Source of the DNA: Notolepis coatsorum
Lineage: Eukaryota > Chordata > Actinopteri > Aulopiformes > Paralepididae
NCBI GenBank assembly: GCA_963971535.1
Contig: OZ020589.1
Span: 47,960,636 to 48,024,635, forward strand
DNA length: 64,000 nt
Direction of reading: 5' to 3'
A program made the translations under genes and the position numbers. Positions 22,616-34,403 of the stretch are shown here, piece by piece (within the stretch, counting starts at the first letter, position 1; each line of letters opens with the position of its first letter). The notes beneath the pieces are model-generated. The model was not told the origin of the DNA, did no database searches, and saw only the letters and a program-made list of their open reading frames with translations.

Positions 22616-25200
22616 TGGCGGCTGGAAAGACCAAGGATCGCCGCCATTTTATTTCTTTTTTTCCTTTTTTACCATCACCAACCCCTTGGTGCTTAGGATA
22701 GGATGGAGTGGACTGTTTGACTCAAAGAGGACGAATATGCACACAGACAGGTGTTTAGGGACTTGAGGATTGAACCAAATATGAACATTAAACAATATTA
22801 TCACCCGCACCCACAGCAAATCAGGCATTTGAGGACTCAAAGGTAATGTGAGCTGAACCAACCGTAATATGCATTTAGAAATGATTTGTTGTTGGGTGAG
22901 AGAGTAAAGAAACGGTCTCTTGTTGTGGTGCGACTGCCTTTGTTATCTTCTTGTAATGGGCAACTGTATCAAGACAACAGTAAGAACTCATAATGATAAC
23001 ATCGTCACTCTTGATTATTTGTACACACATACACAATAACCGTGTCGGCTCTTGTTATCCTTTTTAGCTGATTATTTTAGCACTTGATATCTGTATTTAG
23101 AGAATTGTTAACTTGAAAACACAATTTTTGTTTGATCATTGCTGTGTCAATTGTCAGATGCATCTTGTCTCAAACATTCTGAAATGTTTCTGTCATCATT
23201 GGGGGAACTTTATTTTTGATAACAATTATGATTGTTGATGTGTTGTGGGACCTTATCTGGTTTCACGGCAGGCAACTAGTCGACATCCAATCCGGAGTAA
23301 ATAAAGCATATAGGGAATTGTCTTAAACTGTGGGTCAGGACCCAAAATGGGTCTATTGCTTGTCGGATCCCACATGACATCGTAAGTAATGTTTTTATGA
23401 GCCTGGGTCCCAGAGTGAGAACAAATGACTAATTCTGGTTCCTGTAAAGGTTTCAAGTGCTCAAGCTATTCATAGGTATTCCATCTCTGGACATCTTGGG
23501 TCAGCAAACGGATGATCGCAATCAACTAGCAGGCGATTATCATTAAATGACAACTACAGCCAATGAGCTGTGGCATTGCGCCATATTGTTTGGTAAGAAA
23601 CGTGAGAATACTAGGAACCTGGCTTAATTCCAACTGTTAGGTCCCATCATCCCTAAGCCCTGCAGTCTACATTGATAACGTCATGCAACATCATCATTCT
23701 CGTCGCCAAGATGAGTCCTACAACTACCAGCACCACATTACCGCTCATAATATGCCGCATAGCATTAAAGATGTAAAAAAAATAAATCCATGGACATTTT
23801 GTGAGAAATACTGGAACTTGCTGTGCATTACCTTTCCATTCTAGATTTGAGAATACTGGGAAGACAAAAGGCCTATTGATATCCTGTTTAAACATTGGTT
23901 CTAAATGTTAGTAGTTGATACTTTACAAAAACTTTGTATACATTGTAATATTGTCAAATATCTAGCTATTCCCCATTGTGAATTCAACCTTTAACTGAAT
24001 TAATTAAATACCCTTTTTTTTTCTCAAAGCAATATGCTGTTTTATTGGTTTTGAGGTCCTACTCAAGTCGTCTATCCTATTAGGTGCAGTTTATGCCAAA
24101 GGGGGTTCTTCATCGGTCTGTTAGTTCTGTATTATTATTTAGCATCATGTATCCTTAGCTCATGGTCAGGTTTAAAACGAGTTGTTTCATGTTATTGGCA
24201 CGAACAGATGATCAAAACCGTCTCTTTTTTTAGGTACACCATATTGATTGTATTTTTCTCCCTCAACCATTCCCGCACGCTTTCTTTGGTCATGTGGAGA
24301 GGAGAGAATCAATCAATTCACCACTATTGTCATTGTCACACCACCATGTCAAAAATTTAAAACTGTAAACTTTGGATATGGGGATTTTTTATATTTAAAA
24401 AAAATAAAATACATTTGAACTTGTTCATGGATGAGGATTCTTTCACCGTTTACAAATGGAGCCCAGTGAGATTATATGCCTGAAACGCCAGGATACCCAA
24501 GGCGCGGCGGCAGATCCTGTCAACTCAATAACTTGAATAGTTTTTAACAATCTTTTTTAATTTACTGAACATTTATGCCCAGTTGAGGAAGAACCCTATT
24601 GATTTGTGACCCCATGACCCTTTCTCTAGTGCCACCAATAGGTCAAACATTACATTTTCAAATGAGTAAATGTGTAATTTAGATCATTAATAGGCCAAGC
24701 CATATGGCTGACAGATCAAATAGAATTTTGGAAAAATGCATAGTAAACAGGAAGTGATGAGTTACTTGTGAACTCATTTTCCCATCTGCACCAAACTTGA
24801 CTAAATGTTTTGTTTTAGGTACACCATATTGATTGTATTTTTCTCCCTCAACCAACATGCCTCATGTGTGACCTTGTGGTGGCGGCATGGCGCTATTATC
24901 ATAACTCAAAAACATCAACTAGGCTACTCCTCAATAGCAAAAACAAAACATCGCGTAGCATCGAGTTGTATAAAGGCGGCTGGTAGACAAACCTTTTGAC
25001 CAGATTAGAGGCATTATCAAATGGTGTTATTGAGAACTCTGCCTTTTCAGGAATACATGTCTAGTTTATACACATTTTTACAGCTTATCCTTCAGCCCAC
25101 CTGGACGTAAGGACACAAACAGGAGAAAACATTATCTTTACTGTAGCAACAACAATATAATGCTAATCTACTAGGAAGGGAGAGGGACACCAGAATATTT
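22616..25200. other. suz12 3' flank in block A, no gene seen
   Basis: Probable 3' UTR followed by AT-rich intergenic DNA. One segment (tacaccatattgattgtattttt) occurs at 24237 and again at 24818. No coding signal supported. Confidence 0.5.
23300..23305 (+). promoter_or_regulatory. Possible suz12 polyadenylation signal
   Basis: This is an AATAAA hexamer about 685 bases after the suz12 stop codon on the coding strand. It is the first clear canonical hexamer I noticed downstream, but the region is AT-rich and no transcript evidence is available. Confidence 0.25.
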
Positions 25201-25224
25201 TGCTAGTTTGCCAAGACGTCATAC

Positions 25225-26548
25225 TCGAAGAATAATAACAACTTCATTTCATATAGCGCCTTTCAAGAGACCCAAGGTCGCTTTACATAGGGGGGGGGGG
25301 GGGTAACAAAGTAACAGACAGTGGACAGACAACATATACAGTGAGAGATTAGGGGTTAAAGGCCAAGTTGAAGAGGTGGGTTTTGAGCAGTTTTTTTGAA
25401 TGAGTCCAGAGTTGGGGCGGTGCGGAGTTCTGCGGGGAGGGAGTTCCAGAGGGTGGGAGCTGCCACACTGAAAGCTGTCCCCGAAGGTCCGCAGTCTGGT
25501 TCGGGGGATGGAGAGCTGACCAGTGTCCGTGACTGAGTGTAGGGGTGGAGGAGGTCAGTGAGGTACTGAGGTGCCAGGGCAGAGCGTGAGGGGATTTGTA
25601 GGTAATGCAGGATTTGATGGGGAGCCAGTGGAGGTGGATGAGGGTGGGGGTGATGTGCTGCCAGGGTTTGGTGCCGGTTAGAACCCTGGCAGATGAATTT
25701 TGAACATATTGGAGCCTGTCCAGGGTTTTGCTTGGGACCCCGGACAGGAACCCGTTGCAGTAGTCCAGGCGGGAGGTTACAAAGGCATGGATGAGGGTCT
25801 CAGCTGTGGAGTCTGAAAGTGATGGTCGGAGTCTGGATATGTTTCTGAGGTGGAAGAAGGCGGATTTGGTGACTGAACTGACATGGGCTTGGTAGGAAAG
25901 GGTGGAGTCCAGGATAACGCCCAGGTTGCGGACCTTTGGGGATGGGCAGATGAAGCAGCCGTCTATGTTGAGGGTGAGATCCCCAACCTTCCGGAGCAGG
26001 GCCTTGGGTGCCACAACCATGAGCTCAGTTTTATTTTTGTTGAGTTTGAGAAGATTAGATGACATCCAGGTTTTTATTTCGTGAAGGCAGTTGATAAGGG
26101 AGTGTAGGGGGAGATGGGTGGATGGTTTGGTGGAGAGGTAGAGTTGTGTGTCGTCAGCATAGGAGTGGAAGCTGAGGCCATGGCGGCGGATGATCTGACC
26201 GAGGGGGAGCATGTAAATGGTGAACAGAATTGGGCCAAGTACAGAGCCTTGGGGGACGCCTTGGTTGACTGGGGCTGGGGTGGAACTGGTATCGCCGATG
26301 GTGAGAAACTGTGTCCGGGTGGTGAGGTAGGATTGGAACCAGGAGAGTGCTGAGCCAGTGATTCCGAGGTTATTGGATAGGCGGTTGAGGAGGATGGAGT
26401 GGGAGACTGTGTCGAAGGCTGCAGGAGGATGCTAATGTGGCCAGAGTCAGCTGCAAGGAGGAGGTCGTTGGTGATTTTGATGAGGGCAGTCTCTGTGCTG
26501 TGTTGAGTTCTGAAGCCGGATTGAAAAGGCTCATAGAGCTCATGGTCA
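25225..26548 (-). mobile_element. 5'-truncated L2-like LINE
   Basis: On the - strand a reverse transcriptase C-terminal half, then a 3' end with the common fish tail (ctttgggtctcttgaaaggc) and a G/C run. The 5' end is truncated at about 26548, next to the paralogue A exon 2 donor. Block B lacks it. Confidence 0.82.
25349..26212 (-). CDS. LINE reverse transcriptase fragment
   Basis: A 287-codon frame that includes SYADDTQLYLS with the catalytic ADD, then NKTELMVVAPKALL, LRPSLSDSTAETLIHAFVTS and LDYCNGFLSGVP, all typical of the L2/CR1 RT palm and thumb. Upstream RT motifs (QGVPQGSVLGP, about 26230-26270) are in another frame, and a deletion removes residues before AFDTV. Non-functional relic. 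Confidence 0.82.
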   Translation of the reverse strand: MLPLGQIIRRHGLSFHSYADDTQLYLSTKPSTHLPLHSLINCLHEIKTWMSSNLLKLNKNKTELMVVAPKALLRKVGDLTLNIDGCFICPSPKVRNLGVILDSTLSYQAHVSSVTKSAFFHLRNISRLRPSLSDSTAETLIHAFVTSRLDYCNGFLSGVPSKTLDRLQYVQNSSARVLTGTKPWQHITPTLIHLHWLPIKSCITYKSPHALPWHLSTSLTSSTPTLSHGHWSALHPPNQTADLRGQLSVWQLPPSGTPSPQNSAPPQLWTHSKKLLKTHLFNLAFNP

Positions 26549-26556
26549 TTGCCGAC

Positions 26557-27574
26557 CTCGCAAATGTCCCCGACACATCCAGGGTTCTCAGGAAAAAGTC
26601 TTTGCAGACTCTTATCTTCCTTCCCTCTGATGTGAAGAAATATTCTATACTGTACTGCCGCCTTGAATCCGTTTCAGTCGTGTGCCTCTTCTTATCTCTT
26701 ATCAAAACATGGGCGATGATGAAGTGTTTCTGCCTAACAGAATCCTCAATTCCCCAAAAGTTTCTGAAAATTATTTCCCTCTCCGACTCCGGAAAGTTTG
26801 CATTGCATTTGTAGCGACAGTAAGCACAGTTCTTCTCCCTCACCCTTTTCCCTGGCGGTACCAGTACATTTTTAGAATGAATGTAACTCTGGCTCAAATG
26901 GATCAGTCTTTTGCGTTCATTTGATATCCTGTTCTCAAGGTCTCTTCTTTTCTTTCCTCTTTGCATGCTGGTTTCTCCCACATGGTAAGCAGCTCTCTCT
27001 TCAGCCAAAGGCTCTGGGACAATACCCATGTTTTGGTTGAATGCGTCGACACATTCATTGCAACTGTATGGATTCTCCCTGATGTAGGCGCTGCTTTGGT
27101 AAAACTCTTTCCCACATCCATTACAAATATACAGTCCTTGTTTTGAGTGGCAACTTGGTAATATATGTGTTTTAAACGTTGACAGGGGTTCTCCATTTTC
27201 CCTGCAACTGTCATTGTTTCCAGTGTCATTGCTTTCATCTACAGAACAGTCTGGGGAAAGGGTCTGACTGTTTGGTTCCGATACTCCATCGAGAAGAGAG
27301 TGTCCACTGTATTCTTCGTTTTGGCTCAGATAGAGAAGTGAGGGTTGAGAGAAATCATACCGGTATTCACTTTTTACACAAGTAGAAGGACGCATTGTAC
27401 TAGCCTCCTCCCATGCCTGAAGCCGCTTGTGTCCTTGACTGAGTTCATCATGAGTCTGTGGAGGCTCAGTGTCCTGGTCCTCCAAACTGGGTCGCCATTC
27501 TGTACAGTGCTGTTGCTCAGGGTCAGACAGAATCTCCTCTTCCTTGATAGATACAGTAGGTGGATGGATGGGGT
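26557..27574 (-). CDS. Paralogue A exon 2: degenerate finger plus Cys-rich module
   Basis: Read on the - strand after acceptor ttgtttttctag, the frame is open for about 338 codons. It starts with an acidic teleost zinc-finger-gene linker (PPTVSIKEEEILSDPEQQ). Next comes a degenerate C2H2 finger (YICNGCGKEF) whose His pair is missing, running straight into a second Cys pair (PYSCNECVDAF). A conserved module follows with CAYCRYKC, NFPESER, FRNFWG, RQYSIEYFF and VCKDFFLRTLDVS. That module resembles a region of transposase-related uncharacterised proteins in fishes and arthropods (from memory, not searched). The donor is probably gag|gtcggc at 26557. A LINE begins within about 16 bases, so any later exon was displaced. 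Confidence 0.68.
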
Positions 27575-27943
27575 CTAGAAAAACAAGTAATGTAAGGCAT
27601 ACCAAGTTAAAACAAAGAAATGATTTAACACCTTGACTAATGTCAATTAATAACTATCTACATTCAAGTTAAGTTCTTCTCCCAGGGACAGTGCATATTC
27701 AGTTTCCACATCAATGTAAATTGCTGCCAGAATTAGCTAATGAGCTAGTTTTCATCTATAGTCCCTGCCTACCATGCATGTCTTTATGGTATACAACGCA
27801 AACACAAGTCAACATTTACCATTCAATATACGATAATGCCACATATAAAATAGTCTTAATTGTCTGGTTTATTTATACAACATCCAAATCAACTGGATAG
27901 CGTTAACGGTTTCATAATAGCTAGTAGGCCAGCTGTTGTTTAC

Positions 27944-28085
27944 GTTGAGAGTCGATCTCCTTCCTGGGACGCTTTGCCTCCTCCACGTACTCCACGAATG
28001 TTCTTTCAAACATTGCGCAGATCTCATCTGCAACATCAATGAGCCGCTTGTTGACAAACTCTCTTAATATTTGTATTTTAGTCAT
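27944..28085 (-). CDS. Paralogue A exon 1: teleost zinc-finger-gene leader
   Basis: On the - strand the ATG at 28083-28085 opens MTKIQILREFVNKRLIDVAD, then EICAMFERTFVEYVEEAKRP and RKEIDSQ. This amphipathic leader is typical of the first coding exon of many teleost C2H2 zinc-finger genes. The donor caac|gtaaac leaves one base that joins the AC at the start of exon 2 to give His. The frame would otherwise stop nine codons on, which supports splicing here. I do not know a function for the leader. Confidence 0.75.
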
Positions 28086-28144
28086 TCTTGTTGCTCCCTC
28101 GATAGCCTAGCTCAACCAAAACAACTACTTTTCGCGCACGATTT

Positions 28145-28152
28145 TGACGTCA
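28145..28152. promoter_or_regulatory. CRE-type site upstream of paralogue A
   Basis: A perfect TGACGTCA palindrome lies about 60 bases upstream of the ATG. It sits in a block (cgcgcacg...tgacgtca...ccaccggactgttttca) also kept upstream of paralogue B. The conserved block looks like a core promoter. Binding by CREB/ATF factors is inferred from the motif only. Confidence 0.5.
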
Positions 28153-28347
28153 CCAATATTCCACCGGACTGTTTTCAATGTAACACCTGACCGAAATAAA
28201 AAATAAAAAGTTTCCCCAGTATCTTTGTTTAATTCGTTGCATTGTGGTGTGTTGATATGGCATCACGTGACGTTAGCGTTCAGATGTGTTTTTAACGCAG
28301 AGATGTACACACAGGGCTATGCAAAAAGGTGTAGACAAATGCACGCA

Positions 28348-28600
28348 GACGCAGTCTTCTTCTTCTTCTTCTTGTAAGTTTCCGGCGGACTACGCGTCTA
28401 GGCGTATTGCCGCCCTCCACAGGACAGAGGGAGCACTATAGATTTCCAGGCCTCCCTATATTCTGTTATACAGCCCCGCGGCAAGCAGGAACTGCACAAC
28501 AGCACTAGCTCTCTCTTGGTGGTTCTCACCCAGGCTTAGAAATGAAGGCAAAGATAAAGAATTAACTCCCTGAGAAGAAAGAACTCTAAACTCTAAACTC
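28348..28600. mobile_element. Repeat fragment with CTT run
   Basis: A (ctt)n run then ccggcggactacgcgtctag. The rest resumes at about 29131 (gaaggaatttcgttgttctc) after an L2 insertion, so this host repeat is split. A short relative is at 48492. Confidence 0.45.
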
Positions 28601-29130
28601 TAACTCCCCATTGCTGCACGTATCCGCTTCAAGGCCCTCGACCTAGCATACCGTGCGGCAAAGGGAACCGCTCCCGCCTACCTCCGGTCAATGGTCTCTA
28701 ACTACACACCCTCAAGACCCCTACGCTCTGCGTCTTCTGGCCGCCTCAGATCTACTCCTATCCAAGCTCCCGGAGGGTCATCAAAGAGAAGCCGCCTATT
28801 CTCAGTCCTTGCCCCACAATGGTGGAATGAACTACCCATCCCAGTTAGGACAGCCGAATCCCGTCCAATCTTTCGCCGTCGACTAAAGACTCACTTCTTC
28901 AACCATTATCTGAAATGATAAAAAAAAAAAAAAAAATCTAACCCCGACTAACCTTAATGTCATGCACTTGTCCTAATAAACTAACCTACACTGTAACACG
29001 CAACACTTTGATGAACATTGTTACTCAGCTGATAGAGTTATACCCTTCTTGCTGTCTTGTCGCACAGAACTTGTAAGTCGCTTTGGATAAAAGCGTCAGC
29101 TAAATGACTAAATGTAAATGTAAAATGTAA
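28601..29130 (+). mobile_element. L2-type LINE 3' end
   Basis: The RT C-terminal coding end (SRLFSVLAPQWWNELPIPVR ... FRRRLKTHFFNHYLK) followed by ttgtaagtcgctttggataa and an atgtaaatgt tail. 5' truncated. Similar 3' ends are at 53860 and 60320. Confidence 0.8.
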
Positions 29131-29397
29131 AGAAGGAATTTCGTTGTTCTCTGTACTTAATACAATCCCTCAGGACATGCTGCACTGACTCCACCCCCCC
29201 ACCCCACATTCACATAACCCAGAAGGATGTTTCCCTACTGTACCCAACCCAACGTCTGATTAAGCCCACAGTGCCCCAACCGTAATCTACAGATTACAAC
29301 AGAGTCTCTTCTAGCCTCCCCAAAAGGGGCCCCCATCCTCCTGACAGGGGGCTGGATAGAAAATGCACGCAGTCCTGCTGGAAGAACCAGCTTAGAC

Positions 29398-29700
29398 CAT
29401 TGATTGATTGATTGAAAACTTTATTTAACAGATTGCAGAATGGGTACAATACAGTACGGCTCAATACATACAATTGTTAAGCGGATGCAGACCTGAGAAA
29501 GTCGTTTGTCTTGTTTCCATCAGGGTCCCCCATTTTCAATTCATATAGACATTTATGACATACACAACATACATGACATTTATGGCATAGGGACATATAG
29601 ATATAGGTATTTAGTAGGCTACTGATACATTTGTGACATAAACGGTATTCAAATATACAGTACTGTTACCCCTAGATCCTGACAGAGTATATACATATGA
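29398..29700 (-). mobile_element. LINE 3' tail
   Basis: Begins tgattgattgattgaaaac and matches the tail at 30297. Older and more diverged. Confidence 0.65.
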
Positions 29701-30296
29701 TGGGGAGGGGACTGTATTAGGAGGGGGTGGGTGGGTGCAGTGGCGTAACTCTCTCTCCAGGTGTGCCGGGGACAGATTTGTGGGTGTGGCGAGTGACGTC
29801 GCTGGGGGGGGTTAGGGGGGCCCCCCCCCCCCTCTCTACCTCGATTTTTTTTTTAATACCAGGGGTGCAATACCGCATTTTCCCAGGCGGTGGCGCCATT
29901 TCTCCATGTAAACGACACACTGAGCTCATACATACAGAATTTCCATTGCATTCAGAGATCTCCAGGTAATGGTCTTTGCTATGGCAAATTGCTCTTAGAA
30001 ATGGGAGTCAAGCAAACTTGTTAAAGTGTACAGCATGTGAATCAAATGTGGGATTGTTGTGACAAAGCTACAGCATAGAATTCTAAAGAAGCAAATCAAA
30101 ATCCTTACTCCTGATTCCCCCAAAACACAACACTGCAGTAAATGAACTCATGCTGAAATTCTTCTTTCAACATGAGATCACTGCAATAACCAGAGGAACG
30201 TGCCAAAAAAACAGGGTCCAACTCATCTGTGAACTAAAGAGCACTTTCAAGCATTTCTAATTGCCACTTCATCTGCAGAAAATGAAATGTCATGTT
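29701..30296. other. No gene seen
   Basis: The G-rich left part (ggagggggtgggtggg) looks like more LINE 3' UTR. The rest to 30296 has nothing I can name. Confidence 0.4.
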
Positions 30297-30824
30297 TGAT
30301 TGATTGATTGATTGAAAACTTTATTAACAGATTGCAGAATGGGTACAATACAGTACAGCTCAATACACACAATTGTTAAGGGGATGCAGACCAGAGAAAG
30401 ACTTTCGTCTTGTTTCCACCAGGGTCCCCCATTTTCAATTCATCAGGACATATATGACATACATGACATACAGATAGTCAGTACTGCTACATCTATACAT
30501 TTATGACATACCAGATTTGCAAATACAGTACTGTTTGTGATACAGAAGGAGTCAAGAAAAGGGAGTATATACATTTGACGTAGAAACTGTACATTGGAGG
30601 AGGTTGGGTGGGGGGGGTTGGGTACACTGGGATATTGACAACCATACTGGGTAATTTACATTGGAGGTGGTTGGGGGGGGGGGGGGGGCACACTGTATAA
30701 ACAAGCAAAACTGTACATTGAGGGGGGGGAGACTCTGTACAAACAAACAAAATTGTACATTGGACTATTGACAAAACCATACTAGGTAAATGACTGTACA
30801 TTGGAGGGGGTTGGGTTAGGATAT

Positions 30825-31456
30825 TTACAGGGGCCAGTGTTGAATTGCAGTCTCCCGTAGGTGTCTCTTGAGAGAGGTTTTGAAAGTGGGTAGTGATCCA
30901 CATTCCTTTACAGCTTTGGGTAGGGCGTTCCACATTGATGTGGCATAATTGCGAAACGTGTTTAGTCCCTTATTTGAGCCGAATCTGGGTTTAACATGAT
31001 TTGTGGAGCTCCCTCTGGTGTTGTGATCGTGGTATTCACTGACCTTTGGGAAGTATTTTGCCATGTACATGGGTACCTTGGTCGTGTAGTGTATCTTGTA
31101 GACCAGGCCCATTGCAAGTTGCTGTACTCTGTCATCTACTCTAAGCCATCCTAGGTTGTCAAAGTGGGCAGGGGTGAGGTGGGTTCTAGGAGTAAGGTCA
31201 AGCAGTAGTCTGACCAGTTTGTTTTGAGATGTTTGTAATTTTGTTTTTAGCGCCTTTGAGGTGCTTTGGTACCATGAGGTGCAAGCATAGTCGTAGTACC
31301 CCTGAATGAGTGCTCCTGCCAGAGTCTTCAGGGTATTCTTGTTTACCAGAGAGGAGATCCGGTACAAGAACCGAGTTCGTTGGTTGACTTTTTTTATTAC
31401 ATTGGATGCCATTTTGTCACAGGAGAGATTAGCCTCTAGGATGGAACCCAGGTAGG
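30825..31456 (-). CDS. LINE ORF2 C-terminal part after the insertion
   Basis: The frame resumes with YLGSILEANLSCDKMASNVI then KKVNQRTRFLYRISSLVNKN and ends LKRHLRETAIQHWPL. This is the usual RT thumb and C-terminal region of this LINE type. The related copy at 34590-35331 shows the uninterrupted arrangement across the insertion point. Confidence 0.82.
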
Positions 31457-31457
31457 T

Positions 31458-32066
31458 TTTGATTGATTGATTGAAAACTTTATTAACAGATTGCAGAATG
31501 GGTACAATACAGTACAGCTCAATACACACAATTGTTAAGGGGATGCAGACCAGAGAAAGACTTTCGTCTTGTTTCCACCAGGGTCCCCCATTTTCAATTC
31601 ATCAGGACATATATGACGTACATGACATACAGATAGTCAGTACTGCTACATCTATACATTTATGACATACCAGATTTGCAAATACAGTACTGTTTGTGAT
31701 ACAGAAGGAGTCAAGAAAAGGGAGTATATACATTTGACGTAGAAACTGTACATTGGAGGAGGTTGGGTGGGGGGGGTTGGGTACACTGGGATATTGACAA
31801 CCATACTGGGTAATTTACATTGGAGGTGGTTGGGGGGGGGGGGGGGCACACTGTATAAACAAGCAAAACTGTACATTGAGGGGGGGGAGACTCTGTACAA
31901 ACAAACAAAATTGTACATTGGACTATTGACAAAACCATACTAGGTAAATGACTGTACATTGGAGGGGGTTGGGTTAGGATATTTACAGGGGCCAGTGTTG
32001 AATTGCAGTCTCCCGTAGGTGTCTCTTGAGAGAGGTTTTGAAAGTGGGTAGTGATCCACATTCCTT
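31458..32066 (-). mobile_element. Nested copy of the LINE's own 3' end
   Basis: About 609 bases nearly identical to 30297-30907, differing by a few bases and G-run lengths. It interrupts the RT frame between RKDEI and YLGSI. The flanks share only ggt, so the target duplication is short. Confidence 0.8.
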
Positions 32067-34029
32067 TGGTAATTTCATCTTTCCTTGTGACAATATTGTC
32101 ACCCACTGTAACTGAGAAGCCGTCGGTCTTGCTGAGTTTGTTATTTGAACCGAAGAGAATGGACTCTGTTTTGCCCATGTGTAATGATAGTTTGTTATCA
32201 GCGAGCCATATGCAGATTCTGCCTAGTTCCGAGCTGAGGGTTTTTTCAACCTGTAACTTGTTCTTGTCAGAGACCAGCAGGGCTGAGTCGTCCGCAAACA
32301 GGAACAAGTTGCAGTCACAAGCTGACGACATGTCATTTGCATAAATTAGGAACAGTAGCGGTCCTAGTATGCTTCCTTGTGGAACACCACAGCTCACTGT
32401 GAGAGGGGGGGATAGGGTACCGTTTACCTCCACCATCTGTTCCCTCCCCTCAAGGTAGGATTGCATCCAGCTCACTGATAGACTATCAAAACCAATTGCT
32501 TTTAGCTTGTCAATCAGAATGGAGTGATTGACCGTGTCAAAGGCCTTTTGTAGGTCCAGCATGACCATGCCGCAGTATTTGCCTGCGTCCACCTCTTGTT
32601 TGATGTGGTCATTCAAATAGAGAAGGCATGTGTCAGTGGAGTGGGATGTTCTGAAGCCAGATTGGAATTCGTAGATTAGATTTTTTTCCGCTAGGTACTT
32701 TTCGACCTGTTCGTAGACTATTTTTTCCATGACTTTCGAGATGGAGGTGAGAATAGAAACAGGGCGGTAGTTGCCTGGGTCTAATTTGCTGCCCTTTTTG
32801 TGCAGAGGGGTCACCCTCGCAATTTTGAAGTCCTTGGGGACGTGTCCCTGTTTTATGGAGAGGTTTATTATGTGTGTGATGATTGGGGTGATGGCGGCTG
32901 CTGAGTCTCTGAGGAATTTGGAGGGGATGTTGTCATGGCCAGTGGCCTTGTTAGGTTGGAGGGCGCTCAGTTTATTGAGTACCTCATCTGTTGTTACCAT
33001 TTCCAGCTTGAAGTCGTCCTTGCGGACCCCTAGGTTTTTGTAGTAAGCTACTATGTGTTCTACCCCATAAAGCCCTGAGTGGGAGGGTAGTTTGTTTACC
33101 AGTGTTGTGGCTATGTTTGTGAAGAAAATGTTTAAGTAATTGGCTACATCCAGCTTGTCTGTGATGAGCGTGTTGTCCGTTTTTATGTTTATGTTTGAGA
33201 ATCTGGTTTTAAGTTTTTTACTGCATCCTAGTTGATTATTGAGTAATTTCCAAAGTTCACGTGGTTTGTTTTTGTTTTCCTCAGTTTTGTCATTGATGAA
33301 ATTCTTTTTTGCAGTTTTGATCATGGAGTTTACGTCGTTTCTTAGTCTGTTTCTTTCTAGTTTGAGTTCAGTCACGTGGGCTTGGAGTTCACTGCTCGTG
33401 CTTTTAGTAAGCTTTGACTGACTTTTACGAAACTCAGAGCATTTTTTGTCTCTGGTTTTCATAGCGGCCAGTATTTCGGAGTGCATCCACGGCTCAGCGC
33501 GATTTTTTACCCTGGTGGTTCTTAGGGGGGCCATGTCGTTTAGTATTGTTGAGAATTTGGTTTTGAAACCAAGCCATGTTTCTTCAACCAGTGTACCATT
33601 GAGTTCATCTGACCAGTCCAGGCTCTCCAGTTCAAGGTTAAAGGCCTCGCTAGAGTAGGTTTTGAGGTCTCTAGATGTGACTGTTTTGTGGCAGCCAGCC
33701 TTTTGTTTTAGTTTTTTGCGGGTACAGAATATCATATAATGATCACTTAACCCGCATGCTATAACCCCTTTCTTGGAGATCTTGGACTTGTCGGAGGTCA
33801 GAATGAGGTCAATGGTAGTCTGAGTTGATTCACATACACGTGTGGGTTGGGTGATTAGCTGGCTGAGGCCGTGCAGATCACAAAACCTACTGAATGACTT
33901 GAAGACGGGTGCATCTTTTCGTTGCATATCCGTGTTCCAGTCTCCATGTTTATCTCCAACCCAGTTAAAAGAGTTTCTCACACCAAGAAAACCTATTTTA
34001 TCTTTTAGTGGAATGAACATTGCCGGCAT
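32067..34029 (-). CDS. LINE ORF2: endonuclease part and RT
   Basis: About 650 codons. The endonuclease end includes TIDLILTSDKSKISK and CGLSDHYMIF (catalytic SDH). RT motifs are DPGNYRPVSILTSISKVMEK, FQSGFRTSHSTDT, LDLQKAFDTVNHS, CGVPQGSILGPLLF and LFADDSALL. The frame is open up to RKDEI at about 32067, where the nested copy interrupts it. The N-terminal endonuclease half is missing. Confidence 0.88.
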
Positions 34030-34268
34030 CAGAATACATTTGACTTCTGGTCTTCATATAATCTATCAACAAAACGGGGGGAACAGAATGAAGAACAATT
34101 AAAACAATTTGCGATCATGAAACGTTTGGAGTCTAGAATATCTGATGAGTAATCGGTAAACATTATTCTTTTAAGTATAATTTTCTTCTTCTATGTCACA
34201 CACACACTGTAGGCGTGCGTTCTTCATGGGACGGGGGTGCACTAAGTGCAAGCCCAGATAAGTACTCG

Positions 34269-34338
34269 CTATTTGCATATCAATAGCGCCGGTCGTATTT
34301 AACACACCTGGCGACCGGCGCTATTGATATGCAAATAG
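34269..34338. repeat. Perfect 27-bp palindrome with octamer motifs
   Basis: Arms 34269-34295 and 34312-34338 are exact reverse complements around a 16-base loop. Each arm contains ATTTGCAT, the POU/Oct octamer, once per strand. Flanks show weaker pairing, so it may be the core of a foldback MITE. Confidence 0.7.
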
Positions 34339-34379
34339 AGAGTGCAATCCCAGTTGATTTCAGGAACGCACCACTCACT

Positions 34380-34403
34380 GCACACACACACACACACACA
34401 CAC
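34380..34403. repeat. (CA)n microsatellite
   Basis: An uninterrupted CA run, about 12 units. Confidence 0.8.

Larger units (their letters stand above)
21520..28360. repeat. Tandem duplication block A
   Basis: Collinear with 43350-48780. Anchors: 21520/43353, 22877/43828 (tgatttgttgttgggtgaga), 23893/46080 (acattggttctaaatgttag), 24230-24420/46500-46690, 25085/46854 and the paralogue gene. It contains the suz12 last exon and a LINE that block B lacks. An atad5 exon relic at 41.8-42.2 kb belongs to the same unit. Confidence 0.8.
30297..34029 (-). mobile_element. LINE (Rex/Jockey-like) with nested self-copy
   Basis: On the - strand: endonuclease C-terminal part, RT, a C-terminal region, then a 3' UTR ending in aataaagttttcaatcaatc repeats. 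A second 3' end of the same element is inserted in its reading frame at 31458-32066. The 5' end is truncated near 34030. Confidence 0.85.

Noticed and set aside
22204..22701. Alternative frames of 75-165 codons over the last suz12 exon
   Set aside because: They are shadows of the GC-rich exon. Only the frame matching SUZ12 is conserved.
26370..26556. Extension of paralogue A exon 2 by about 62 codons
   Set aside because: The extension is antisense-frame LINE sequence absent from copy B.
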